From contig NZ_RPHB01000007.1 of NCBI RefSeq assembly GCF_019343195.1, positions 186,001-250,000 on the forward strand: a stretch of DNA of 64,000 nucleotides, read 5' to 3'. This DNA comes from Arthrospiribacter ruber. Lineage in GTDB: Bacteria; Bacteroidota; Bacteroidia; Cytophagales; Cyclobacteriaceae. Numbering within the stretch: the first letter of the stretch is position 1; every line of letters begins with the position of its first letter. Below, piece by piece: positions 43,409 to 51,815 of the stretch. The notes under the pieces were generated by a model. That model was not told the origin of the DNA and searched no databases. It was given only the letters and a program-made list of their open reading frames with translations. Both the position numbers and the translations under genes were made by a program.

Positions 43409-46390
43409 ATGCGTAACAAAGGTGTCGTAGTGTTTTTGACTGTAGTGATTACAGCTTTGTGTCTGTATTACCTGTCATTCACATTTGTATCAAACAGTTT
43501 CAACCAAAAAGCCGTGGATTATGCCACAGATGAGGTAGGCAATGTAGACTTTGCCATGAAACAAGCTTACTTGGACTCTATTTACAGAGAACCTGTCTAC
43601 AACTTCCTGGGTGCTAAATTTACCTATAAAGAAATCAAAGAAACAGAATTGGGTCTTGGACTTGACCTTCAGGGAGGTATGCACGTGACATTGGAAGTGT
43701 CTCCGGTAGAAATCCTGAAAGGACTTTCCGGCAACTCCAAAGATCAGGCTTTCAATACTGCTCTTGACCGTGCTTCTGAAGCATCCAAGACCAGCAATGA
43801 AAAGTTTGTAAACCTGTTCTACTCCCAGTGGCAGCAGGCAGCTTCCAACAGAAAGCTCAGCGAAATTTTCGCTACAGCAGCCAACAGAGGCCGTATTTCT
43901 TTGGAATCTTCCGATTCTGAAATCCTCGGAATCATTGATGGAGAAATCGAAAATGCCATCGAGCGTTCCTTCAATATCCTTAGAACCAGGGTAGATAGGT
44001 TTGGTACTTCCCAGCCAAATATCCAAAGAATCCAAGGATCCGGTAGAATCCAGATCGAACTTCCTGGAGTGGACAATCCTGAAAGGGTAAGAAACCTCCT
44101 TCAAGGTGTGGCCAAGCTACAGTTTTGGGAAGTAGCTGAAATCAATGACTACCTGAGCGAACTGGAAGCGGTGAACAGCCTACTTGTCGCTGAACAAAAA
44201 GCCAGCTCCAGCCAAACTGCTCCGGCAGAGGAAGAAGACCAAGATGAGGCTACCGAAGAAGAAGACTTAGCTTCAGAGCTTGAAAGACAATTGTCCGAAG
44301 GCGCAGATCTAGATGATTTCTCTTCCGAGATCTCTCCGCTTTTCTCTTTGACAAGATCCAATCAGGGATTGGTTTACGAAGTAAGAGACACTGTGACCAT
44401 CAACAGAATATTGGCCAGAGAAGACGTAAGGTCTCTTTTGCCTAGAAACGTAAAATTCCTATGGTCAGTAAAACCAATCGTGGAAGGCAACATGGAGTTG
44501 TTGGAGCTATTTGGTATCAGATACAATAGGGCAAGTGATCAGGCTCCTTTGGAAGGTGATGTAGTGACTGATGCCAGACAAACTTTGGATCAGACTTCCA
44601 GGCCTGCTGTCAGCATGCAAATGAATGCCGAAGGTGCAAGAAAGTGGAGAAAACTAACTTCTGAAAGCATCGGAAAAAGAATAGCAGTAGTGCTTGATGA
44701 TTATGTGTATACTGCCCCTGTGGTACAAAGTGAAATCCCATCCGGACAATCTGAAATCACCGGTAATTTCTCCATTGAAGAAGCGAAGGATTTGGCCAAC
44801 ATCCTAAAGTCAGGTTCACTTCCTGCTCCGACCAGAATTGTGGAAGAAGCGATCATAGGACCGACATTAGGTAAAGAAGCCCTCAACCAAGGTTTGATTT
44901 CCATGGTAGCGGGTCTTGTTTTGGTAGTATTGTTTATTGTAGCCTACTATGCTAAAGGTGGCTTGGTAGCCATCGCAGCATTGGTATTCAACATCTTCTT
45001 TATCTTAGGAATTCTTGCCCAGTTGGGAGCGGCACTTACCTTGCCCGGTATTGCGGGTATTGTGTTGACCATTGGTATGTCTATTGATGCCAACGTACTT
45101 ATTTTCGAAAGGATCAAAGAAGAATTACGAAACGGAGCAGGGCTACTTGTAGCCATCAACCAAGGTTATAATAAAGCATTCTCCGCCATTCTTGACTCCA
45201 ACGTAACCACTTTCCTTACCGGTGCCATTCTCTATGCTTTGGGACAGGGGCCTGTCAAAGGATTTGCCATCGTATTGATGATCGGTATTGCTTCTTCTTT
45301 CTTCTCTGCGGTATTTATCACAAGAGTAATTGTAAGCTGGATGACCACTAAAGGTGAAAAGAGCAAGGTTTCCTTTGAAACTCCGCTTGCAAGAAATATC
45401 CTCAGCGAACTTAACATTGACTTCCTGAGCAAAAGAAAAGTGGCCTACCTCATTTCTACCTCTATCATCGTAGTTGGTCTAGCTATCGCTGCGATCAATG
45501 GCCTGAAATTCGGCGTGGACTTTACAGGTGGTAGGTCTTACATAGTAGAATTTTCAGAGCCAGTATCTGCTTCAGAATTAAAAGTTGGATTGGACGGAGA
45601 GTTCGATGGCTCTGTAGAAGTAAAAACTTATGGTGCAAACAATATCATGAAAGTCACTACTTCTTACCTCATCAATGAGGATGATGATGCTTCCAACCAG
45701 GAAGTGGAAACCAAAGTGAGAGAAGGTATAGCCTCGGTATTGGGCTTGACTTATTCCACAGATGCAGAAAATCTGGGCGAAACACAATTCGCGATCACGG
45801 GCTCTTCCAAAGTAGGTGCCACCGTAGCAGACGACATCAAAAACTCTTCTGTCAATGCGATGTTCTTTGCTTTGGTAGCCATCTTCCTTTACATCTTGTT
45901 GAGGTTCCGTAAGTGGCAGTTCTCATTGGGTTCCATCATAGCTTTGGTACACGATGTGTTCTTTGTGATTGCTGCTTTTGCGATCGCTACGGCTTTGGGA
46001 GCTACATTTGAGATTGACCAGGTATTTATCGCCGCTGTACTGACAGTAGTAGGTTACTCCATCAACGATACCGTGATTGTATTTGACCGTATCAGAGAAA
46101 ACATCAGCAACAGAGGTACATCCAAGCTGGTGAAGATGTTTAATGATGCCATCAATCAGACCATGGCCAGAACATTGATCACTTCTGCCACTACTTTGAT
46201 AGTGGTATTGGTCTTGTTGATTTTCGGTGGTGAAGTATTGAGAGGCTTCTCTTTTGCTTTGATGATCGGTGTATTGGTAGGTACTTATTCTTCGATTTAT
46301 ATCGCTACACCTATCGTAGTGGATTTGATGAAAAGAGAACTGGAAGCGGACAATTCTCCGCAGACAGCACCTGCCAAAAAGACGGCATAA
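43409..46390 (+). CDS. secDF: Protein translocase subunit SecDF (fused)
   Basis: 993 residues combining SecD and SecF, which use proton motive force to pull exported proteins through SecYEG. The SecD half (~1-630) has GLGLDLQGGMHVTLEV, the periplasmic P1 domain with NILRTRVDRFGTSQPNIQRIQGSGRIQIELPGV, an acidic insert (~275-310, PAEEEDQDEATEEEDLASEL), and membrane helices with TLPGIAGIVLTIGMSIDANVLIFERIKEELRNG. The SecF half (~660-993) has FGVDFTGGRSYIVEF and TVVGYSINDTVIVFDRIRENI. Fusion is usual in Bacteroidota. Six helices per half are expected. Confidence 0.97.
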   Translation: MRNKGVVVFLTVVITALCLYYLSFTFVSNSFNQKAVDYATDEVGNVDFAMKQAYLDSIYREPVYNFLGAKFTYKEIKETELGLGLDLQGGMHVTLEVSPVEILKGLSGNSKDQAFNTALDRASEASKTSNEKFVNLFYSQWQQAASNRKLSEIFATAANRGRISLESSDSEILGIIDGEIENAIERSFNILRTRVDRFGTSQPNIQRIQGSGRIQIELPGVDNPERVRNLLQGVAKLQFWEVAEINDYLSELEAVNSLLVAEQKASSSQTAPAEEEDQDEATEEEDLASELERQLSEGADLDDFSSEISPLFSLTRSNQGLVYEVRDTVTINRILAREDVRSLLPRNVKFLWSVKPIVEGNMELLELFGIRYNRASDQAPLEGDVVTDARQTLDQTSRPAVSMQMNAEGARKWRKLTSESIGKRIAVVLDDYVYTAPVVQSEIPSGQSEITGNFSIEEAKDLANILKSGSLPAPTRIVEEAIIGPTLGKEALNQGLISMVAGLVLVVLFIVAYYAKGGLVAIAALVFNIFFILGILAQLGAALTLPGIAGIVLTIGMSIDANVLIFERIKEELRNGAGLLVAINQGYNKAFSAILDSNVTTFLTGAILYALGQGPVKGFAIVLMIGIASSFFSAVFITRVIVSWMTTKGEKSKVSFETPLARNILSELNIDFLSKRKVAYLISTSIIVVGLAIAAINGLKFGVDFTGGRSYIVEFSEPVSASELKVGLDGEFDGSVEVKTYGANNIMKVTTSYLINEDDDASNQEVETKVREGIASVLGLTYSTDAENLGETQFAITGSSKVGATVADDIKNSSVNAMFFALVAIFLYILLRFRKWQFSLGSIIALVHDVFFVIAAFAIATALGATFEIDQVFIAAVLTVVGYSINDTVIVFDRIRENISNRGTSKLVKMFNDAINQTMARTLITSATTLIVVLVLLIFGGEVLRGFSFALMIGVLVGTYSSIYIATPIVVDLMKRELEADNSPQTAPAKKTA

Positions 46391-46458
46391 TGTCTAACGG
46401 TTTTAGATAAATAAACGTATTGATGCCAGTTTGTTAACTGACTTACAAAATAGTCTGA

Positions 46459-46500
46459 ATAGATACTAATTGATATTCGATATTGGTTGATATTCTATAA
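46459..46500 (+). repeat. Partial GATATT-family repeat
   Basis: GATACTAATTGATATTCG, GATATTGGTTGATATTC: short phrases of the repeat family described at 8792-8979 and 28301-28548, lying 70 nt past the secDF stop. Confidence 0.5.
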
Positions 46501-46570
46501 AAACGATCTTTGATACTAAGTTTCAAGTTTACTGGCAAAGCAACGTATAATAAGATAATTTTATAAAGTA

Positions 46571-46602
46571 AAAGGAGTTGGAGTCATCCAGCTCCTTTTT
46601 TT
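46571..46602 (+). terminator. Rho-independent terminator after secDF
   Basis: AAAGGAG-T-TGGA pairs with TCCA-G-CTCCTTT around the loop GTCA, followed by a run of T. The frame of the next gene extends back into it without a start, so that gene must begin downstream. Confidence 0.85.
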
Positions 46603-46624
46603 GTGTCATTTTGCTTCAAAATTA

Positions 46625-46668
46625 CCCTGTACAGGGGATTTTTTCGCTTTTATATTTACACTACTTTG
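46625..46668 (+). promoter_or_regulatory. Perfect palindrome and predicted promoter of the five-gene locus
   Basis: CCCTGTACAGGG (46625-46636) is a perfect 12-bp palindrome. A -7-like TACTTTG follows at 46662-46668, one base shorter than TAnnTTTG, 23 nt before the TTG start at 46692. The palindrome sits where a -33 box would be expected, so it could be an operator. Confidence 0.35.
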
Positions 46669-46691
46669 CAGACTTACCAAACGAAGAAGTC

Positions 46692-47378
46692 TTGCCTGGT
46701 TTTTATCACTTTATAATAGGGTTAAGTTTAATCCTACTCCTCATTTTAAGACCCAAATTCGGGAAGAGGAGCAAAACCCAAATCAACCTTATCTCCATTA
46801 CTCTTTTTGTGGTGTTGGTTCTCGAGTTGGCCGGGGCATATACTGCTTCCCAAAAAATCAACAATACGCTCTTGTACAATATAGGGTGGATATATTTGGA
46901 GTCTTTTCTGCTCATTGCCTATTTTTATTCCCTCGAACAGTCCTTGGTATGGAGAAAAAGGATAGTACAGCTGACTGGTCTATTGGTCATCTGGGCAGTT
47001 CTTAACAGTCTTTTGTTTGAGCCCATTTCAGGTGCCTTACAGTATTATTCTTTATTGCCTTTTGGTATTTTACTTATTGTATTATCCTCCCGACTTATCC
47101 AGCAGATTCTGACACTGAGGATCGATCCTGAAGAAAAACTCATTTACATTCCGCACTTTTGGATAGGCTTCGTAGTACTGTTTTTTTATTTAGAAGCCCT
47201 GTTACTATTTGGAGCATATCAATTTTATCCGGAATTTGTACTCAAAAATGTCAATATCATGTTTAATTTGAATAAGCTAATGGCAAGTTTGATGTACTTG
47301 GTCTTTGGGTTTGCATTTGTCCTACCCAATCTCCGGTCACCAATGGCTAAAAGAGGCTCCATACCACTGTATTCCTAA
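46692..47378 (+). CDS. Multi-pass membrane protein, paralogue 1
   Basis: 228 residues if translation starts at the TTG at 46692. The frame is open further upstream, but that part overlaps a terminator and contains no ATG; the TTG start makes the length equal to its paralogue at 47851 (226 aa). Six or seven hydrophobic helices cover the chain (FYHFIIGLSLILLLILR, ISITLFVVLVLELAGAY, WIYLESFLLIAYFYSL, LTGLLVIWAVLNSLLF, LPFGILLIVLSSRLI, WIGFVVLFFYLEALLLFGAY, LMASLMYLVFGFAFVLPN). Shared with the paralogue: KINNxLxxNIG, FxPI, IPxFWI, VLFFY and SxMYLVxGxAF. Family unknown. It heads a cluster with a soluble protein and a two-component system, so it may be a membrane sensor. Confidence 0.7.
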   Translation: MPGFYHFIIGLSLILLLILRPKFGKRSKTQINLISITLFVVLVLELAGAYTASQKINNTLLYNIGWIYLESFLLIAYFYSLEQSLVWRKRIVQLTGLLVIWAVLNSLLFEPISGALQYYSLLPFGILLIVLSSRLIQQILTLRIDPEEKLIYIPHFWIGFVVLFFYLEALLLFGAYQFYPEFVLKNVNIMFNLNKLMASLMYLVFGFAFVLPNLRSPMAKRGSIPLYS

Positions 47379-47415
47379 AGTATTTACTTATAAGAAAAAT
47401 CTAACAATAGCGATC

Positions 47416-47841
47416 ATGAACAGAAAAGAACTTGAAGCATTCAGAAAGGCCTACCAACAAGCAGCCAAAAAAAGTATCAAGGCCAACAACGGCAGAGGAA
47501 AGCCCATAGAGGAGCAATCTAACTGGGTTTGGTTTGACAGGGATTCCATCCAAAAACTCTTGGATATGACAGATCCCAAAACCGGCGGAATCAAAATCTA
47601 CTTCGGACAATATGACAAGGAAAATGTAGAAATGCTCCCTCGCGAAAGACGTGAAAAACACGATTATATTGGAAGACTCTCCCTCGCACTTGTTGCTTCC
47701 AACAAGACAAAAACTGAATATGAAGACATATATTCAGAATCACCTCAAGAATCTGATAAAGATACACTAAGCCTTAAAAGCAGTGGTGGTCCCAGCCCAT
47801 TAAATGCAGGAAGTGTGTGTCCTCCAGATTGTACTCCTTAA
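47416..47841 (+). CDS. Small soluble protein with GG and CPPDC-containing tail
   Basis: 141 residues from the ATG at 47416; a longer frame from 47305 overlaps the previous gene. There is no signal peptide or membrane helix. Residues 1-~35 form a basic helix (RKELEAFRKAYQQAAKKSIKANN), followed by a folded part with WVWFDRDSIQKLLDM, GGIKIYFGQYDKE and HDYIGRLSLALVASNKTK. The C-terminal ~30 residues are Ser/Pro-rich and end in SSGGPSPLNAGSVCPPDCTP. As best I recall, proteins with an IYFG core and a CPPxC end recur in Bacteroidota without an assigned role. It sits between two paralogous membrane-protein genes (37 nt and 9 nt gaps), which implies a joint function. Confidence 0.75.
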   Translation: MNRKELEAFRKAYQQAAKKSIKANNGRGKPIEEQSNWVWFDRDSIQKLLDMTDPKTGGIKIYFGQYDKENVEMLPRERREKHDYIGRLSLALVASNKTKTEYEDIYSESPQESDKDTLSLKSSGGPSPLNAGSVCPPDCTP

Positions 47842-47850
47842 ACCAAAAAT

Positions 47851-48531
47851 ATGGGAGTTTTATTTTGGTATAACATTTTGATCATCGCAGGGATGCTAGT
47901 CAGTATCCCTTACTTCTTTTTTGCTCAAAAAGAATACAGGAAAAAACATCTTATCATCTTCTTGGTCTTGTTGGGCACCAGTATTACTGAGGTAATGGCC
48001 CGTGACCTTCAGCTTTCTAAAATCAACAATTCCCTGGTTATCAATATTGGTTATATCACCATCAGTATATCTTTATTGTTTATATTTTTTTACTTCATTC
48101 TCAACCGAAACAAATCGATCCTTTTATTATCTGGCGTTTATATCACCTGGATAATTATCAACTCTATTTATTTTCAACCCATAGCAAGCACCTTTCATAA
48201 TTATTCTTGGGCTTTAAGTAGTTTCATCATTATAGGAATGTGTTTTTATTATTTTTATGAGGTTTTGACCAAAGACAAATATTTAAACCAAAGTTTGATT
48301 TCAATTCCTGATTTTTGGATAGTCTCTTTTGTACTGTTCTTTTATTCCTGCTCATTTCTCTATTTCGTATCTTTCAACTTTTTCTATGATAAAATTGATA
48401 TTGCTTATTACACACAATTAAATTTTTTAATGAAAATTCTAGGATCCAGCATGTACCTGGTCATGGGCCTGGCTTTTTATGCCCCTTTGATTTTCAAAAA
48501 TGAAAGCATAATAAATAAGTCAATATCCTGA
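47851..48531 (+). CDS. Multi-pass membrane protein, paralogue 2
   Basis: 226 residues, mostly membrane helices (NILIIAGMLVSIPYFFFA, IIFLVLLGTSITEVMA, YITISISLLFIFFYFIL, LLSGVYITWIIINSIYF, WALSSFIIIGMCFYYFYE, FWIVSFVLFFYSCSFLYFVS, SSMYLVMGLAFYAPLIF). It is a clear but diverged paralogue of the product of 46692-47378 over its full length, with conserved KINNSLVINIG, FQPIAS, IPDFWI and FVLFFYS. No enzyme motif is visible. It begins 9 nt after the CPPDC protein gene; the kinase gene follows after 176 nt. Confidence 0.78.
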   Translation: MGVLFWYNILIIAGMLVSIPYFFFAQKEYRKKHLIIFLVLLGTSITEVMARDLQLSKINNSLVINIGYITISISLLFIFFYFILNRNKSILLLSGVYITWIIINSIYFQPIASTFHNYSWALSSFIIIGMCFYYFYEVLTKDKYLNQSLISIPDFWIVSFVLFFYSCSFLYFVSFNFFYDKIDIAYYTQLNFLMKILGSSMYLVMGLAFYAPLIFKNESIINKSIS

Positions 48532-48707
48532 CCAATAGGTTTTGTACCTACATTTAGTGATTTTTACACCCCAATTTTCATCCTTTGATCAAATTCTTTC
48601 TTAGGGAAATCAGAATTTGTAAACATAAATTGCAGATAAAACCATAATTTAAAGGGTTGATTGTCCTTTCAATTTAATCCCCAGTGGTTCCCTTATAGCA
48701 TTTACCA

Positions 48708-49469
48708 ATGGAAAATAACGGTTCAGATCTGTTTGTAATCATTCTTTTGGGCTTTTTTCTGATGCTCTTGATGGTGTCTTTTATTGTCATCATGGTCATC
48801 TATCACAGGCAGCGCCAACTGGAAAACCGCCAAAAGGTAGCCACCATGGAGGCAAAATTTGAAAACACCATTCTCAATGTGGAAAAGGAAATCAGGGAAG
48901 AGACTTTATCCTATGTTGGCAGAGAGCTCCACGACAATATTGGTCAGATGCTTTCCCTCGCCAAAATCAACCTTGGTAGTTCCCGGCCCAACGGAATCTC
49001 CGAAAGTAAAAGTATCATCAATGAAGTCATCAAAGAGGTTAGGAGCCTTTCCAAGAGCCTCAACCTGGATTGGGTGGAATCCATCAGCTTGGAAGATTAT
49101 ATAAAAAAAGAGCTGGAAAAACTCAGACATGCCGAATTCTGTGAAGTGGAGTGGGTGCAGGAAGGCGCAGAGCTACAGCTGGCCAAAGACAAAAAACTTA
49201 TCCTGATCCGGGTCTTTCAGGAAATCCTCAACAATGCCATCAAACATGCTGCTCCGGACCTGATCAGTGTAGGAGTATTCAACAAAGATGGCAAAGCAAG
49301 GATCGAAATCAAGGATGATGGAGAGGGATTTGATCTAACCGAACAGTCAGAAGGGTCTGGAATGAGTAATCTCAAAAAAAGAATGGAAACCCTCGGAGGT
49401 ACCATAGAAATACAGTCCATACCAGAAAAAGGGACGTTTATCAAGCTTAATTTGCCTGAACAGAATTAG
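48708..49469 (+). CDS. Sensor histidine kinase, NarL/DesK-type (HisKA_3)
   Basis: 253 residues. One N-terminal membrane helix (LFVIILLGFFLMLLMVSFIVIMVIY, ~8-32), a short coiled coil, then the dimerisation/phosphoacceptor motif GRELHDNIGQMLSLAKINL with H75, and an HATPase domain with EILNNAIKHA, KDDGEGFD and GSGMSNLKKRMETLGG. There is no dedicated sensor domain, so input probably comes from another protein; the two paralogous membrane proteins encoded just upstream are candidates. The regulator gene follows after 36 nt. Confidence 0.93.
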   Translation: MENNGSDLFVIILLGFFLMLLMVSFIVIMVIYHRQRQLENRQKVATMEAKFENTILNVEKEIREETLSYVGRELHDNIGQMLSLAKINLGSSRPNGISESKSIINEVIKEVRSLSKSLNLDWVESISLEDYIKKELEKLRHAEFCEVEWVQEGAELQLAKDKKLILIRVFQEILNNAIKHAAPDLISVGVFNKDGKARIEIKDDGEGFDLTEQSEGSGMSNLKKRMETLGGTIEIQSIPEKGTFIKLNLPEQN

Positions 49470-49505
49470 ATTGAGTAAATTAGTTTTTAATCACCCCCAA
49501 CAACC

Positions 49506-50132
49506 ATGATCAGAATAGTACTGGCAGATGACCATAAGATGTTTGCAAAAGGAATCAAAGGCCTTTTGGAAGAAGAGGATGACCTTTTGGTAACTGCCAT
49601 GTTCCACAACGGAAAAGACTTGGTGGAACATGTGAAAAAAAACAAGGTGGATATTATTCTGACAGACATGAACATGCCCAAACTCGATGGGATAGGGGTG
49701 ATCAATGGGATCAGGAAACATGTACCCCATGCCAAAATAATTGTTTTGTCCATGTATGACGATCAGTTGGTCTATGACAAAGCCATCAACAGCGGTGCCA
49801 ATGCGTATGTGCTCAAAGGATCGGATCCAGATGAGCTGATCTATACCATCAGGGAGGTTTTTGAAGGCAGTTATGTACTGGATTATAAGAGAGTTCTTTT
49901 CCAAAGCGAACCAAATGGATACCCAGATCACTTTAAAGAAAAATTCAAACTCTCAAGAAGGGAATTGGAAATTATCAGGATGATCAAAGATGGCAAACTC
50001 AATAAAGAGATCGCAGAAATGCTCAGCCTCAGTCAGCATACCGTGGAAGCGCACCGAAAGAGAATTCATGCCAAGCTCGGTGTCAGCACAGCAGTGGAAC
50101 TGGTGAAAAAGGCCATTGAAATGAATGTGTAA
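49506..50132 (+). CDS. LuxR/NarL family response regulator
   Basis: 208 residues. The receiver domain has DDH (8-10), phospho-acceptor D54 in ILTDMNMP and K104 in YVLKGSD. The C-terminal LuxR-type helix-turn-helix is LSRRELEIIRMIKDGKLNKEIAEMLSLSQHTVEAHRKRIHAKLGV. It should be phosphorylated by the kinase encoded upstream. Target genes are unknown; the palindrome CCCTGTACAGGG at 46625 is a possible binding site (speculative). Confidence 0.95.
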   Translation: MIRIVLADDHKMFAKGIKGLLEEEDDLLVTAMFHNGKDLVEHVKKNKVDIILTDMNMPKLDGIGVINGIRKHVPHAKIIVLSMYDDQLVYDKAINSGANAYVLKGSDPDELIYTIREVFEGSYVLDYKRVLFQSEPNGYPDHFKEKFKLSRRELEIIRMIKDGKLNKEIAEMLSLSQHTVEAHRKRIHAKLGVSTAVELVKKAIEMNV

Positions 50133-51132
50133 TTCTCAGTCTTATCATTGACTGTTAAGAGTAACCGTCATCCTGAGATTTTAACATTTAGGAAATGTAT
50201 AGAAAAGAGAATGACCTCTGTTGCTGCGTCATTCTGAGTTATTAAAATTGACATTTACAGAAAGAGGATGACAGTTGATTAAAAACCCCAAAGGGGTTAA
50301 ACCATGAATAGCCCCGGGTAGCAACCCGGGGAATTCATGAAATAGAGTTGAAGCCCAACCCTAAAGGGGTTGAACTAAACCAGAAATAGGCTTATGTCAA
50401 TGGTAATCGGAGCTTGCGGAGATGAAAGCCTGTCCCGCAGCATTGCGGGAGATCTCGTCTATTTTGGGAGACTCTTCCTTCGTCAGAGTGACGTACGTTT
50501 CTGTCAATGGTAGATATTAAAATTTGGCATTTACAGATAATCAAATGACAAAAAGTTTCACGCAGCGATCGCCGCGTGAAATAGCTAATTTTCATTGGTA
50601 CGAAGGAAGAATCTCCTGCCTTTTTTATCAAGAGACTCTTCGCTTCACTCAGAGTGACGTGTCGCCCCGATCGATGTCAATGGTAGTAAGGAAGGGCCTA
50701 TTCAAAATATGCTAACACGGATTTTTCACTTCGTTCAAAATGACAAGTTGAAGTCTTCTTTGTGACTTTATGTCTTCATGGCAATTAAGGTTCACGCGGC
50801 GGGCGCTACGATTTCACGGAAGACGCAGCGAATTGCCGGTTCAAGGCCTTTAATATTATTATGGTCAATCGGGACAAAAGACGCTAGACATAAGATGGAT
50901 TGGAGTATGGTCAAGGCCTAGTACTTCGTAAATCATAAATAAAATAACCCTATCATCTTAGCGTCCTTGCGTCTTGGCGAGAAATAAATGGTTCACGCAA
51001 AGGACGCTAAGGCAATAAGGATTCAAAAGGAAATAGATGTCTCATTGCATTCCCCATGAAATTACAGAAACAAAGAAACCATTTTTCAAAAATCAGCATT
51101 ACAACTCATAGCAAATTAATCTAAAACCAATT
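50133..51132. repeat. 1-kb gene-free region of short palindromes and repeat remnants
   Basis: No gene is supported in this kilobase. It carries a REP-like block at 50286-50372 (AACCCCAAAGGGGTT, then CCCCGGGTAGCAACCCGGGG, then AACCCTAAAGGGGTT); the hairpin CCCGCAGCATTGCGGG near 50430; a dyad at 50556-50581 with arms TTTCACGC/GCGTGAAA around the palindrome GCGATCGC; two near-identical phrases ending in TCAGAGTGACG (~50470 and ~50640); and an inverted pair CTTAGCGTCCTTGCG (50956-50970) / CGCAAAGGACGCTAAG (50995-51010). It looks like an accumulation site for small repeats. Confidence 0.7.
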
Positions 51133-51735
51133 ATGGAAAGACCGGAATTCAATATAGAAGAAGTCAATAAAATCATCCGCGGACGTAGGTCCATGTTTGT
51201 CGCACAATTCAAGGAAAATGATCCTGTAGACGATGCCATCATTCTTGAAATGTTGGAAAACGCCAACTGGGCACCTACCCATAAACTGACCGAGCCATGG
51301 TCATTTACTGTTTTTTCCGGGGAAGGTCTCAAAAAATTTGCTGATTTCCAGGCCGAACTATATAGAGAAAGGGCAAACAAAAACGGAAATTTCATAGAAG
51401 CGACCTACAACAAATTCAAAGAAAATCCGCTAAAAGCCTCCCATATTATTGCCATCAAAATGAAAAGGGACCTAAAGGCAAACCTTCCTGTCATGGAAGA
51501 AATTTCCGCGGTCGCCATGGCTGTTCAGAACATGTACCTGACAGCCTCAGCACACGGATTGGCGGCTTATTGGGGTACTGGCGGCCCTACTTTCTGGCCT
51601 GAAGCAAAGGCTTGGTTTGGCCTGGAAGATGAGGATATGTTGATGGGATTTTTCTATGTGGCAAAGCCAGCTACTGACAGGTGGCCATTGGGAAGAAGAC
51701 GTCCTGTGGCCGAAAAAACTGAATGGGTAAGGTAA
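51133..51735 (+). CDS. Nitroreductase family protein
   Basis: 200 residues, typical of the FMN-dependent nitroreductase family. FMN-binding signatures are IIRGRRSMFVAQF (RR..R phosphate contact), ANWAPTHKLTEPWSF and VAMAVQNMYLTASAHGLAAYWGTGG, with ending FFYVAKPAT. Family members reduce nitro compounds, quinones or flavins with NAD(P)H; the native substrate is unknown. Cytosolic. It is convergent with the DinB-like gene and shares a hairpin with it. Confidence 0.9.
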   Translation: MERPEFNIEEVNKIIRGRRSMFVAQFKENDPVDDAIILEMLENANWAPTHKLTEPWSFTVFSGEGLKKFADFQAELYRERANKNGNFIEATYNKFKENPLKASHIIAIKMKRDLKANLPVMEEISAVAMAVQNMYLTASAHGLAAYWGTGGPTFWPEAKAWFGLEDEDMLMGFFYVAKPATDRWPLGRRRPVAEKTEWVR

Positions 51736-51760
51736 AAATTTCTAATTGACCCTATTAAAA

Positions 51761-51796
51761 AAGCCCATTGTTTTCAAATGGTAAAACAATGGGCTT
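51761..51796. terminator. Hairpin terminator between convergent genes
   Basis: AAGCCCATTGTTTT and AAAACAATGGGCTT form a 14-bp stem with an 8-nt loop. On the minus strand a T6 run follows, so it mainly serves the DinB-like gene; on the + strand there is no good T-run. Confidence 0.8.
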
Positions 51797-51815
51797 ATAG
51801 TTTGCTTGATCGGGA

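Noticed and set aside
43490-44104. 204-residue open frame on the minus strand
   Set aside because: Antisense to secDF; no family features.
47305-47415. N-terminal extension of the CPPDC protein into the preceding gene
   Set aside because: It would overlap the membrane-protein gene by 74 nt; the ATG at 47416 follows a normal spacer.
47757-47841. Lanthipeptide or other RiPP core in the CPPDC tail
   Set aside because: No modifying enzyme, peptidase-ABC transporter or immunity gene is close, so it is kept only as a weak possibility in the findings.
50133-51132. Possible CRISPR array
   Set aside because: Repeats are of different kinds, unequal spacing and no cas genes.
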